From Desulfolutivibrio sulfodismutans DSM 3696 (GTDB taxonomy: Bacteria; Desulfobacterota; Desulfovibrionia; Desulfovibrionales; Desulfovibrionaceae), in NCBI RefSeq assembly GCF_013376455.1, contig NZ_CP045504.1, forward strand, positions 1,529,501-1,593,500: a stretch of 64,000 nucleotides of DNA, written 5' to 3'. Every line of letters begins with the position of its first letter. The first letter of the stretch is position 1. Under the pieces are notes generated by a model, which was given only the letters and a program-made list of their open reading frames with translations, did not search any database and was not told the DNA's origin. Below, piece by piece: positions 25,634-33,686 of this stretch. The translations under genes were made by a program, and so were the position numbers.

Positions 25634-27085
25634 ATGGCGCACATCTTTCGGGTTGGCGAACTGACACGGGCGGTCAAGGAGGTGCTCGAGGCCGAATTCC
25701 CGCTGGTGTTCGTGCGCGGCCAGATCTCCAACCTGTCGCGGCCCTCGTCGGGGCACATCTATTTCACCCTGAAAGACCCCGAGGCGGCCCTGGCGGCGGT
25801 CTGGTTCCGGGGGGCCCACGGCGGGGCCACGACCGGGGCCGGGGAACGCTACAACCCGGCCACGGGCGAGGTGCTGGAGCCGGGGGCGGCCATGCGCCTG
25901 GGCGACGGCATGGAGATCTTGTGCGCCGGGCGGCTGACGGTCTATCCGCCGCGCGGGGTCTACCAACTGGTGGTGGAGATGGTGGAGGAGCTCGGCGCGG
26001 GCAGGCTCCACCAGGAATTCGAGGCCTTAAAGCGCGAGCTGGCCGCCTTAGGCTATTTCGACGCCGGTCGCAAACGCCCCCTGCCGCTGCACCCGGTGCG
26101 CGTGGCCGTGGTCACCGCCAGCACCAGCGCCGCCGTGCGCGACTTCATCAAGGTCGGCCGGGGGCGTGGCTTCGGCTGCCAGGTCCGCATCCACGACACC
26201 CCGGTGCAGGGAGAGGCCGCGCCCGGGCGCATCGCACAGGCCATCTCGGACATCGGCCGCCAGGGCTGGGCCGAGGCGGCGGTGCTCATCCGGGGCGGCG
26301 GGTCCATCGAGGATCTGTGGGCCTTCAACACCCGGATCGTGGCCGACGCCATTTTCGCCTGCCCCGTGCCCGTGCTCACGGGCGTCGGGCACGAGGTGGA
26401 CGTGACCATCGCCGACATGGCGGCCGACGTGCGGGCCGCCACCCCCTCCCATGCGGCCCAGACCCTGTGGCCCGAGCGGCGGGTCTACGTGCAGCGCGTG
26501 GACGACCTGGAGACCGCCGCCGTAGCCGCCGTGCGCCGCCTCCTGGGGGATCTTGATGCGCGGCTGGCCCACCTGTCCCGGGGGCTGTCCTGGCTGTCCC
26601 CGGCCCACCGCCTGGAGCGCGCGGCCCTGACCCTGGCCGCCCTGGCCGGGCGGCTGACGCGGGCCGGAGAGACCCTGGCCGACGACGCCGGGCGACGGCT
26701 CACGCGGCTGCGGGACCGCCTGGAGCGGATGGTTTCACCGGGCGGCAGGCTGGATGCGGATCTCGCCCGGGACCGGGCAGACCGGCTTTCGCAACGCCTG
26801 GAGGCCGCCATGGAGGGGATCGTCCGGGACAGGGAACGCGCCCTGCGGGACGCCGAACTGCGGCTGGCCGGGCTCGATCCCATGGCCCCCCTGGCTCGGG
26901 GCTACAGCCTGACCACCCTGGTCCGCACGGGCAAATTTCTGCGCCGGGCCGGGGACGCGGCAAAAGGCGACAAGATAGAGGTCATGGTGTATGAGGGAAC
27001 GATCCGGGCCGAGGTGACGGAGGCGGCGGGCGAGGCCGCGCCGTGTCCCGCCCGGGAACCGGAGCGCGGGGGAGGCCGGAGATGA
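25634..27085 (+). CDS. xseA: Exodeoxyribonuclease VII large subunit
   Basis: 483 aa. Large subunit of the nuclease that degrades single-stranded DNA in both directions. The N-terminal OB-fold (FVRGQISNLSRPSSGHIYFTLKD) and the catalytic core (VAVVTASTSAAVRDFI; LIRGGGSIEDLWAFN; TGVGHEVDVTIADMAADVRAATPSHAA) are complete. A long helical region follows from about residue 290. An insert of about 25 residues (AHGGATTGAGERYNPATGEV) interrupts the OB-fold and is characteristic of the Desulfovibrio forms as far as I recall. xseB overlaps its stop. Confidence 0.92.
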   Translation: MAHIFRVGELTRAVKEVLEAEFPLVFVRGQISNLSRPSSGHIYFTLKDPEAALAAVWFRGAHGGATTGAGERYNPATGEVLEPGAAMRLGDGMEILCAGRLTVYPPRGVYQLVVEMVEELGAGRLHQEFEALKRELAALGYFDAGRKRPLPLHPVRVAVVTASTSAAVRDFIKVGRGRGFGCQVRIHDTPVQGEAAPGRIAQAISDIGRQGWAEAAVLIRGGGSIEDLWAFNTRIVADAIFACPVPVLTGVGHEVDVTIADMAADVRAATPSHAAQTLWPERRVYVQRVDDLETAAVAAVRRLLGDLDARLAHLSRGLSWLSPAHRLERAALTLAALAGRLTRAGETLADDAGRRLTRLRDRLERMVSPGGRLDADLARDRADRLSQRLEAAMEGIVRDRERALRDAELRLAGLDPMAPLARGYSLTTLVRTGKFLRRAGDAAKGDKIEVMVYEGTIRAEVTEAAGEAAPCPAREPERGGGRR

Positions 27086-27357
27086 GCGTCAGGCAGGAAT
27101 CGTTCGAAAAGACCCTGGAACGCCTGGAGGCCGTGGTGGCCAGGCTGGAATCCGGGGACGCGTCCCTGGACAAGGGCGTGGCCCTTTTCAAGGAAGGCAT
27201 GGCTCTGGCCGCGTCCTGCCGCAAGCGGCTCGACGACGCCAAAATGGAAATTTCCCTGGCCCTGGGCGGGCCGCAGGGCGGCGTTGCCCCCTTTGTCGGC
27301 GAACCCGGGGACGAGGACGCCCCGGAAGGGCCGGGAGGCGGCGCGGATGTGGGTTAA
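27082..27357 (+). CDS. xseB: Exodeoxyribonuclease VII small subunit
   Basis: 91 aa. Small helical subunit that caps the XseA helices. The family core is ESFEKTLERLEAVVARLESG, then SLDKGVALFKEGM and CRKRLDDAKMEI. About 25 extra glycine/acidic residues at the C-terminus are likely disordered. It overlaps xseA by 4 nt and ispA by 11 nt, so xseA-xseB-ispA is one translationally coupled unit, an arrangement common in many bacteria. Confidence 0.9.
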   Translation: MSVRQESFEKTLERLEAVVARLESGDASLDKGVALFKEGMALAASCRKRLDDAKMEISLALGGPQGGVAPFVGEPGDEDAPEGPGGGADVG

Positions 27358-28246
27358 AGACAGACTGGCGGCCTATGCCGCCTTGACCGCCGACTATCTG
27401 CGCGACCGCTTCGGCCGACGGCTGCGCGAGGCAGGAACCCCCGAAACCCTGATCGCCCCCATGGAATACAGCCTGCTGGGCGGGGGCAAACGGCTGCGAC
27501 CGGCCCTGTGCCTGGCCTTCGCCGAGCTCCATGGCCTGCCGCCCGGGAAGGTTCTGCCGTTCGCCGCCGCCTTCGAGCTGATCCATACCTATTCGCTCAT
27601 CCACGACGATCTGCCGGCCATGGACGACGACGACCTGCGCCGGGGACGGCCCTCCTGCCACAAGGCCTACGGCGAGGCCCAGGCCATCCTGGCCGGGGAC
27701 GCCCTGCTGACCGAGGCCTTCGGGGTCATGGCCGAGACGGCCCCGGCGGTCCCGGAAAAAGCGGTGCTCACGGCCCTGGCCGAGGCGGCCTTTGCCGCCG
27801 GAAGCGCCGGGATGGTGGGCGGCCAGATGCTGGACATGGACTATACCGGCGCGTCCGGGGTGAGCCTGGCCCAGGTGGCGGCCATGCAGGCCAAAAAGAC
27901 CGGGGCGCTGATCCGGGCCGCCTGCGTGTGCGGGGCCATCCTGGCCGAGTGCGCCCCGCAGGACGTGGACCGGGCGGCCCTCTACGGCCAAAGCCTGGGC
28001 GCGGCCTTCCAGATCGCCGACGACATCCTGGACGTGGTGGGCGACGAGACGGCCATCGGCAAGCCCGTGGGCAGCGATCAGGCCATGGGCAAAAACACCT
28101 TTCCCTCCCTGGCCGGGCTTCCCCAGAGTCGGGAGATGGCCCTGGCCGAGGCCGACACGGCGGTGCGCGCCGTGGCCGACCACGACGGGGAGGCGGCGCG
28201 GTTTTTGCGCGAACTGGCCCGCTATGTGGTGGACCGCGTTTCGTAG
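27347..28246 (+). CDS. ispA: Polyprenyl (farnesyl) diphosphate synthase
   Basis: 299 aa. Condenses isopentenyl diphosphate with allylic diphosphates to give C15 or longer chains. Both aspartate-rich motifs are intact: HDDLPAMDDDDLRRG (about residues 84-98) and FQIADDILDVVGDE (about 223-236), together with GGGKRLRPAL. The first motif has the spacing usual for IspA-type enzymes. It lies between xseB and dxs, which supplies the precursor pathway. Confidence 0.9.
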   Translation: MWVKDRLAAYAALTADYLRDRFGRRLREAGTPETLIAPMEYSLLGGGKRLRPALCLAFAELHGLPPGKVLPFAAAFELIHTYSLIHDDLPAMDDDDLRRGRPSCHKAYGEAQAILAGDALLTEAFGVMAETAPAVPEKAVLTALAEAAFAAGSAGMVGGQMLDMDYTGASGVSLAQVAAMQAKKTGALIRAACVCGAILAECAPQDVDRAALYGQSLGAAFQIADDILDVVGDETAIGKPVGSDQAMGKNTFPSLAGLPQSREMALAEADTAVRAVADHDGEAARFLRELARYVVDRVS

Positions 28247-28275
28247 CACTGGACTGGCGTATCGCGCCGGGAGAC

Positions 28276-30180
28276 ATGATGTCGGACTTTGAACAGCAGT
28301 CACTTCGGATATTGACCACCCTAGCCGACCCCGGAGAGGTGGCCGCGCTTTCCCCCGAGGATCTGGCCTGCCTGGCCCGGGAGATTCGCCAGGTGATCAT
28401 CTCCACCGTCTCCATGACCGGCGGCCATCTGGCCCCGTCGCTGGGGGTCGTGGAACTGACCCTGGCGCTCTTACGGGCCTTCAACCCGGCCAGGGACAAG
28501 ATCGTGTGGGACGTGGGGCATCAGGCCTACGCCTACAAGATCCTCACCGGACGTCTGGAGTCGTTCCACACCCTGCGCACCTTCGGCGGCATAAGCGGCT
28601 TCCCCAAGCGCAGCGAAAGCCCCTACGACCACTTCGGGGTGGGCCATTCCAGCACCTCCATCTCCGCCGCCCTGGGCATGGCCATGGCCCGGGATATGGA
28701 CAAAAAGGACCACCACGTCATCTCGGTCATCGGCGACGGCTCCATGACCGCCGGGCTGGCCTACGAGGGCTTAAACCAGGCCGGGGGCTGGGGCGGCAAG
28801 CTCATCGTGGTCTTAAACGACAACGAGATGTCCATCGCCAAAAACGTGGGGGCCTTGTCCCTGTTCCTAAGCCGCAAACTGGCCCACCGCTGGGTGCTGC
28901 GCCTGAAAAAGGACATGGAGGGCTGGATCAAGTCCCTGCCCTACGGCCAGGATCTCATGGGCTACGTGCGCCGGGGCGAGGAGTCCTTCAAGAGTTTTTT
29001 CACCCCGGGCATGCTTTTCGAGGCCTTCCGCTTCAACTACCTGGGCCCCATCGACGGCCACGACGTGGAGCGCATGAGCCAGGTCTTCGAGGAGGTCAAA
29101 AACATCGACGGCCCGGTGCTGGTCCATGTGCTCACCAAAAAGGGCAAGGGCTATGTCCCGGCCGAGTCCAACCCCACCTATTTCCACGGCGTGGGCTGCT
29201 TCGAGCCCGAGACCGGACTGTCCGAGCCCGGATCGGCGGTCGCCCCGGCCACCTACACCGAGGTCTTCGGCAACACCCTGTTCCAGAAGGCCCGCACCAA
29301 CCCCCGCATCATCGCCATCACCGCGGCCATGCCCGAGGGCACGGGGCTGTCGGCCTTCGCCGAAAAACTGCCCGGGCAGTTCGTGGACGTGGGCATCTGC
29401 GAGCAGCACGCCGTGACCTTCGCCGCCGGGCTGGCCACCCAGGGCTACCGGCCGGTGGTGGCCATCTATTCCACGTTTTTGCAGCGTTCCTACGACCAGA
29501 TCGTCCACGACGTGTGCCTGCAGAACCTGCCCGTGACGTTTTGCCTGGACCGGGGGGGGCTGGTGGGCGAGGACGGCCCCACCCACCACGGGGCCTTCGA
29601 CCTGTCCTTTCTGCGCCACATCCCGAACCTGGTGCTCATGGCCCCCAAGGACGAGGCCGAGCTTGCCCGCATGCTCGTCACGGCCCTGGCCCACGACGGC
29701 CCGGCGGCCATCCGCTACCCGCGCGGCATGGGGGTCGGGGCCAAACCGGATCTGCGCCCGGCGCCCATTCCCCTCGGCCAGGGGGAGCTTGTGCGCCAGG
29801 GGACCGACATCGCCGTCATCGCCATCGGCAGCCGGGTCCATCCCTGCCTGGCCGCGGCCAAGGCCTTCTGCGCCGCCACGGGCGCGTCCGTGGCCGTGCT
29901 CAACGCCCGGTTCGTCAAGCCCCTGCCGGAAGCGGAGATCATGGAGCTTGCCGGGGCTTGCAAAAAGCTGCTGGTGGTGGAGGAAAACGCCCTGTCCGGG
30001 GGATTTGGCTCGGCGGTCCTGGAGCTTCTGGCCGACAAGGGAGCCCTGGCCGGACTGACGGTCAAACGCCTGGGGCTGCCCGACGCCTTCGTACCCCAGG
30101 GGCCGCAAAAGACCCTGCGGGAAACGCTCGGCCTCGACACCGCAGGCATCGAAAAGGCGCTTTCAGAGCTTATGGGCTGA
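28276..30180 (+). CDS. dxs: 1-deoxy-D-xylulose-5-phosphate synthase
   Basis: 634 aa. Thiamine-diphosphate enzyme that joins pyruvate and glyceraldehyde 3-phosphate in the first step of the MEP isoprenoid pathway. Thiamine-diphosphate binding is seen in VIGDGSMTAGLAYEGLN (about residues 151-167) with NDNEMSIAKNVGA. The transketolase-like Pyr domain has DVGICEQHAVTFAAGLA with the catalytic glutamate; HLAPSLGVVELT and GGLVGEDGPTHHG are conserved. Full length for the family. It ends the xseA-xseB-ispA-dxs run and is followed by a hairpin repeat element at 30247-30336. Confidence 0.95.
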   Translation: MMSDFEQQSLRILTTLADPGEVAALSPEDLACLAREIRQVIISTVSMTGGHLAPSLGVVELTLALLRAFNPARDKIVWDVGHQAYAYKILTGRLESFHTLRTFGGISGFPKRSESPYDHFGVGHSSTSISAALGMAMARDMDKKDHHVISVIGDGSMTAGLAYEGLNQAGGWGGKLIVVLNDNEMSIAKNVGALSLFLSRKLAHRWVLRLKKDMEGWIKSLPYGQDLMGYVRRGEESFKSFFTPGMLFEAFRFNYLGPIDGHDVERMSQVFEEVKNIDGPVLVHVLTKKGKGYVPAESNPTYFHGVGCFEPETGLSEPGSAVAPATYTEVFGNTLFQKARTNPRIIAITAAMPEGTGLSAFAEKLPGQFVDVGICEQHAVTFAAGLATQGYRPVVAIYSTFLQRSYDQIVHDVCLQNLPVTFCLDRGGLVGEDGPTHHGAFDLSFLRHIPNLVLMAPKDEAELARMLVTALAHDGPAAIRYPRGMGVGAKPDLRPAPIPLGQGELVRQGTDIAVIAIGSRVHPCLAAAKAFCAATGASVAVLNARFVKPLPEAEIMELAGACKKLLVVEENALSGGFGSAVLELLADKGALAGLTVKRLGLPDAFVPQGPQKTLRETLGLDTAGIEKALSELMG

Positions 30181-30246
30181 TCCCGCCGCGAGACCGCGAG
30201 ACGGCGGCCAGGGGAAGGGCCTGGGGCGGCCGACCGTGATGCCGTC

Positions 30247-30336
30247 GTGGAGAAGCCCCTGGCGGTCAAAGGCGGGTCGGGGGTGGAGAAGCCTCCGGCG
30301 GCCAAAGGGTTTCACCCTTTGGAAACCCGTCCCGGG
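30247..30336 (+). repeat. Dispersed hairpin repeat element, copy 1
   Basis: A unit starting GTGGAGAAGCC occurs twice with a 36-bp period (30247 and 30283). The second copy contains GCCTCCGGCGGCCAAAGGG, shared with 54117-54135. It then folds as a 9-bp stem (30302-30310 with 30314-30322), followed by a small AACCCG/CGGGTT stem. It lies between the convergent dxs and acyl-CoA synthetase genes. Confidence 0.65.
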
Positions 30337-30337
30337 T

Positions 30338-32074
30338 TCAGGCCGGTTGTCCGCCGCCGTCAGGGATTTTGCCGTCCCCGTCAGCCCCGGAATTCCCCGA
30401 GGCCCTGGCGCACCCCTCGTCGCGTAGCACCCGGCGCAGCAGCTTGCCCACCGCCGTACGCGGCAGCTCGTCACGAAATTCCATGTATTTCGGCACTTTG
30501 TAACCTGCCAGCCGCTCCCGAAGATAAGCCAGGAGTTCGGCCTTGGACGGGTTGTGCTCCGGCTCGGCCACCACGTAGATCTTCACCGCCTCGCCCCGGG
30601 AAGGATGGGAAACCCCCACGGCGCAGGCCTCCTTGACCGCCGGATGGTGCATGAGCGCCTCCTCGATCTCCCTGGGATAGACGTTGAAGCCGCCGCACAG
30701 GATGAGGTCTTTCTTGCGATCCAGGAGGAAATAATAGCCCTCGTCGTCCCGGATGGCCACATCCCCGGTCAACAGCCAGCCGTCCCGCAACACCTGCGCC
30801 GTGTCCTCGGGACGGTTCCAGTACCCGGCCATGACCTGCGGACCCCGCACAGCCAGTTCCCCCTGTTCCCCCGTGGCAAGCTCCATGGTCCCGGTCTCCA
30901 TGTCCACGATCCTGGCCTCCGTGCCGGGAAAGGGCAGGCCGATGGAGCCGGATTTGCGCCGGGCCTCCAGGGGATTGACGTGGGTGATGGGCGAGGCCTC
31001 GGTCAGGCCGTAGCCCTCCAGGATCTTGGCCCCGGTTGCGGCCGTGAACCGCTCGTAAAGCTCTCCGGACATGGGGGCCGAGCCGGACACGCAGTAGCGG
31101 ATGCTGCCCAGGGTCTCCCGGGCCGCGTCCTTTTGGCGCAAAAGCGCGGCATAGACCGCTGGCGCGCCAGGAAAGATGGTGGGCCGCGTCTTGGCGATGA
31201 TTTTTATGGTCTGGGCCGGGATGAACCGGGCGAGGGGAACCATGGTCGCGGCGCAGGCCACGGCGAAATTGACGCACACGGTGAGCCCGTAGACATGGAA
31301 ATAGGGCAAAAGCCCCAAAAACACCTCGGAAGTGATCCCCACCTCACGCAACACCGTATGGCACTGCCGCACGTTGGCCATGAGATTTCTGTGGGTGAGC
31401 ATGGCCCCCTTGGCCTGCCCCGTGGTGCCGCCGGTATATTGCAGCACGGCCAGATCCACGCCGGGATCGATGTCCGTGGCGCTGGCGCGGGCCTTGCCCG
31501 CAAAAAGCGCCCGCCAGGGAAAGATCGTGTGGTTGTCCACGCCAATCGGCGGCCGTTTCCCCTCCCGGCGCATCTTCAGATAGAAAAGGAGGTTCAAGGG
31601 GAACCGCAGGCCGTCGCTTAGGCGGGTGACGAAGACCCGGGACAGCCCGAGTTCGCGCACCAGGGCGCGATGTTTGGCCCATAAGAGATCCAGGATGACC
31701 AGCATCTTCGCGCCGCTGTCGGCGAGCTGATGGCGCAGTTCGAAGTCCATGTACAGGGGGTTGACCATGACGCACACGCCCCCGGCCTTGAGCACGGCGA
31801 AATAGGTGATGATGGCCTGGGGAGAATTGGGGAGCATGACCGCCACCCGGTCGCCATTTTTAAGCCCCGCCCGGCGCAAGGCCGCCGCCCCGGTCTCGGC
31901 CAGGCGCAGGAGTTTGGCGTAGGAGACCCGGGCGTTGTGGAAAAGGATGGCCGTCCGCTTCGGATGCTCGGCGGCGGCCCGGTCCAGATGGGAAAAAAGG
32001 GGCGCATCAAGGCCTTCCAGAGACAGGGGCGGGAAGGCGTAGGCGTCTGCGGCGTGGTCTGGCGTGGTCGGCAT
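30338..32074 (-). CDS. Long-chain acyl-CoA synthetase (AMP-forming)
   Basis: 578 aa, FadD-like. Activates a carboxylic acid with ATP and CoA. An AAAGGAG site lies upstream of the start. Motifs in order: the P-loop-like LQYTGGTTGQAKGAMLTH (about residues 213-230), GYGLTEASP, LLTGDVAIRDDEGYYFLLDR, KDLILCGGFNVYPREIEE, and the catalytic lysine near the end in PRTAVGKLLRR. The ~25 residues after this are glycine- and aspartate-rich and end within a hairpin repeat. The chain-length preference cannot be told from sequence. No other beta-oxidation gene is nearby. Confidence 0.88.
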   Translation of the reverse strand: MPTTPDHAADAYAFPPLSLEGLDAPLFSHLDRAAAEHPKRTAILFHNARVSYAKLLRLAETGAAALRRAGLKNGDRVAVMLPNSPQAIITYFAVLKAGGVCVMVNPLYMDFELRHQLADSGAKMLVILDLLWAKHRALVRELGLSRVFVTRLSDGLRFPLNLLFYLKMRREGKRPPIGVDNHTIFPWRALFAGKARASATDIDPGVDLAVLQYTGGTTGQAKGAMLTHRNLMANVRQCHTVLREVGITSEVFLGLLPYFHVYGLTVCVNFAVACAATMVPLARFIPAQTIKIIAKTRPTIFPGAPAVYAALLRQKDAARETLGSIRYCVSGSAPMSGELYERFTAATGAKILEGYGLTEASPITHVNPLEARRKSGSIGLPFPGTEARIVDMETGTMELATGEQGELAVRGPQVMAGYWNRPEDTAQVLRDGWLLTGDVAIRDDEGYYFLLDRKKDLILCGGFNVYPREIEEALMHHPAVKEACAVGVSHPSRGEAVKIYVVAEPEHNPSKAELLAYLRERLAGYKVPKYMEFRDELPRTAVGKLLRRVLRDEGCARASGNSGADGDGKIPDGGGQPA

Positions 32075-32391
32075 GGGCGGCTGCGCTCCTTTGGCGGTGG
32101 CGAGGTGGACGCGTACGGGTCAACAGGGGGTATGTAAACGCCCGGGGCCCGGCGCGCAACAGGTCCATGCCGCCAGGGGTCGAAAAACGCCTCCCGCCCG
32201 CATCCCGCTTTCGGCGGCTTAAGCCCCTGCCCGGCGCACCCGAAGGCCTCGGATACCAGCCGCCAGATGCGCTCCAGGCCTCGTCCGGGGCCCGTTCCCG
32301 CCACAGCCCGACACCCGGCGAGTGGACAATATGCACGGCATGGCATAGAATTTTTGGTGTTTTCACTCCATGCCCACAGGATGCGCCCACG
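32075..32391. other. Divergent intergenic region, acyl-CoA synthetase / citrate synthase homologue
   Basis: 317 bp between divergent genes. The right end holds a good sigma70-type promoter (32323-32351) for the citrate synthase homologue; the left end holds the ribosome site of the acyl-CoA synthetase. Nothing else is recognised. Confidence 0.5.
32323..32351 (+). promoter_or_regulatory. Sigma70-type promoter of the citrate synthase homologue
   Basis: TGGACA, a 17-bp spacer and TAGAAT. The predicted transcript start near 32358 leaves a leader of about 34 nt. Confidence 0.65.
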
Positions 32392-33678
32392 ATGAAAGAG
32401 CCCCTGGCCACCCTCTCCTACGACGGCAAGACCGTCGATCTGCCGCTTGTCCGCAGCACCGAAGGCGACTGCGGCATCGACGTCACCTCCCTGCGCGCCA
32501 AGACCGGCTGGATCACCTTCGATCCGGGTTTCGCCAACACCGGGGCCTGCAAGTCGAGCATCACCCACATCGACGGCGAACGCGGCCTCCTGCGCTACCG
32601 GGGCTATCCCCTGGAGCAACTGGCCGAACGGGCCTCGTTCGTGGAAACGGCCATGCTGCTCATGTTCGGGGAGCTTCCGGCCCGGGACGAACTGGCGGAA
32701 TTTCGGGGCATGCTGCGCGACCAGGAACTGTTGCACGAGGGCCTACTCAAGCACCTGGACGGATTTCCGCCGCTGGGGCAGCCCATGGCCATCCTCTCGG
32801 CCATGATCAACGCCCTGGGCAGCTATTATCCGGAGCTTTTGAACATCCGCACCGACGCCGAATACCGCCTGGCGGCGGCCAAGATCATGAGCAAGGTGCG
32901 CACCATTGCGGCTTTCAGCTTCCGCACGGCCGACGGGCTGCCGCTGATGTATCCCAACCCGCACATGGACTATTGCCGCAACTTCCTGCACATGATGTTC
33001 TCCGTGCCCTTTCGGCTCTACGAACCGCCTGCGCCCATCGTGCGGGCCCTGTCGCTTTTTTTCATCGCCCATGCCGACCACGGCCTGGACACCTCCTGCG
33101 CCACGGTACGCATGGTCGGCTCCTCCCAGGCCAACCTGTTCGCCTCCATCTCGGCCGCCATCTGCGCCCTGTGGGGACGGCTGCACGGCGGGGCCGGGGT
33201 CGGGGTCATGGAAATGCTCGAAGAGGTGCGCGGCGGCCGCATCACGACGCAGGGGCTTCTGGAGGAGGCCAAGGCCGGGCGGCGGCGGCTGATGGGCTTC
33301 GGACAACGGGTCTACAAGTGCTACGACCCCCGGGCGACGCTGATCCGCAAGGCCTACGAGAACCTCTTAAGCGCGGGCATGGCCCGGCGCGACCCCCTGT
33401 TCGACATCGCCCTGGACATTGAGGGCCAGGCCCAAAACGACGACTATTTCCTCGAACGGCGGCTTTTCCCCAATGTCAATTTCTATTCCGGGCTGCTGCT
33501 CAAAGCCATCAACATCCCCGTGCCCATGTTTCCGGTGATGATCGCCATCGGCAACATGCCCGGCTTCATCGCCCACTGGCACGAGGAGTGGAAGGACACG
33601 GAGATGAAGATCCACCGCCCCCGGCAGGTCTACACCGGCAAGAACCAGCGGGACTACACGCCCATGGACAAACGGTAG
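32392..33678 (+). CDS. Citrate synthase homologue with altered active site
   Basis: 428 aa, aligned end to end with E. coli-type GltA: FDPGFANTGACKSSITHIDG, HMMFSVPF, FIAHADHGLDTSCATVRMVG, LWGRLHGGA, MGFGQRVYKCYDPRATLIRK, NVNFYSGLLLKAINIP, GFIAHWHEEWKD and RPRQVYTG. Substrate-binding arginines and His265 (the HGGA histidine) are kept. The histidine of GFGHRVYK is Gln305 here (codon CAA at 33304) and the catalytic aspartate of PNVDFYSG is Asn363 (codon AAT at 33478). HADHE has become HADHG. Two of the three catalytic residues of Si-citrate synthase are therefore replaced in an otherwise well-preserved fold behind a good promoter. Desulfovibrio species are known for an unrelated Re-citrate synthase, so this protein may have another reaction or a non-catalytic role. 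Confidence 0.85.
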   Translation: MKEPLATLSYDGKTVDLPLVRSTEGDCGIDVTSLRAKTGWITFDPGFANTGACKSSITHIDGERGLLRYRGYPLEQLAERASFVETAMLLMFGELPARDELAEFRGMLRDQELLHEGLLKHLDGFPPLGQPMAILSAMINALGSYYPELLNIRTDAEYRLAAAKIMSKVRTIAAFSFRTADGLPLMYPNPHMDYCRNFLHMMFSVPFRLYEPPAPIVRALSLFFIAHADHGLDTSCATVRMVGSSQANLFASISAAICALWGRLHGGAGVGVMEMLEEVRGGRITTQGLLEEAKAGRRRLMGFGQRVYKCYDPRATLIRKAYENLLSAGMARRDPLFDIALDIEGQAQNDDYFLERRLFPNVNFYSGLLLKAINIPVPMFPVMIAIGNMPGFIAHWHEEWKDTEMKIHRPRQVYTGKNQRDYTPMDKR

Positions 33679-33686
33679 CCCGCCCC

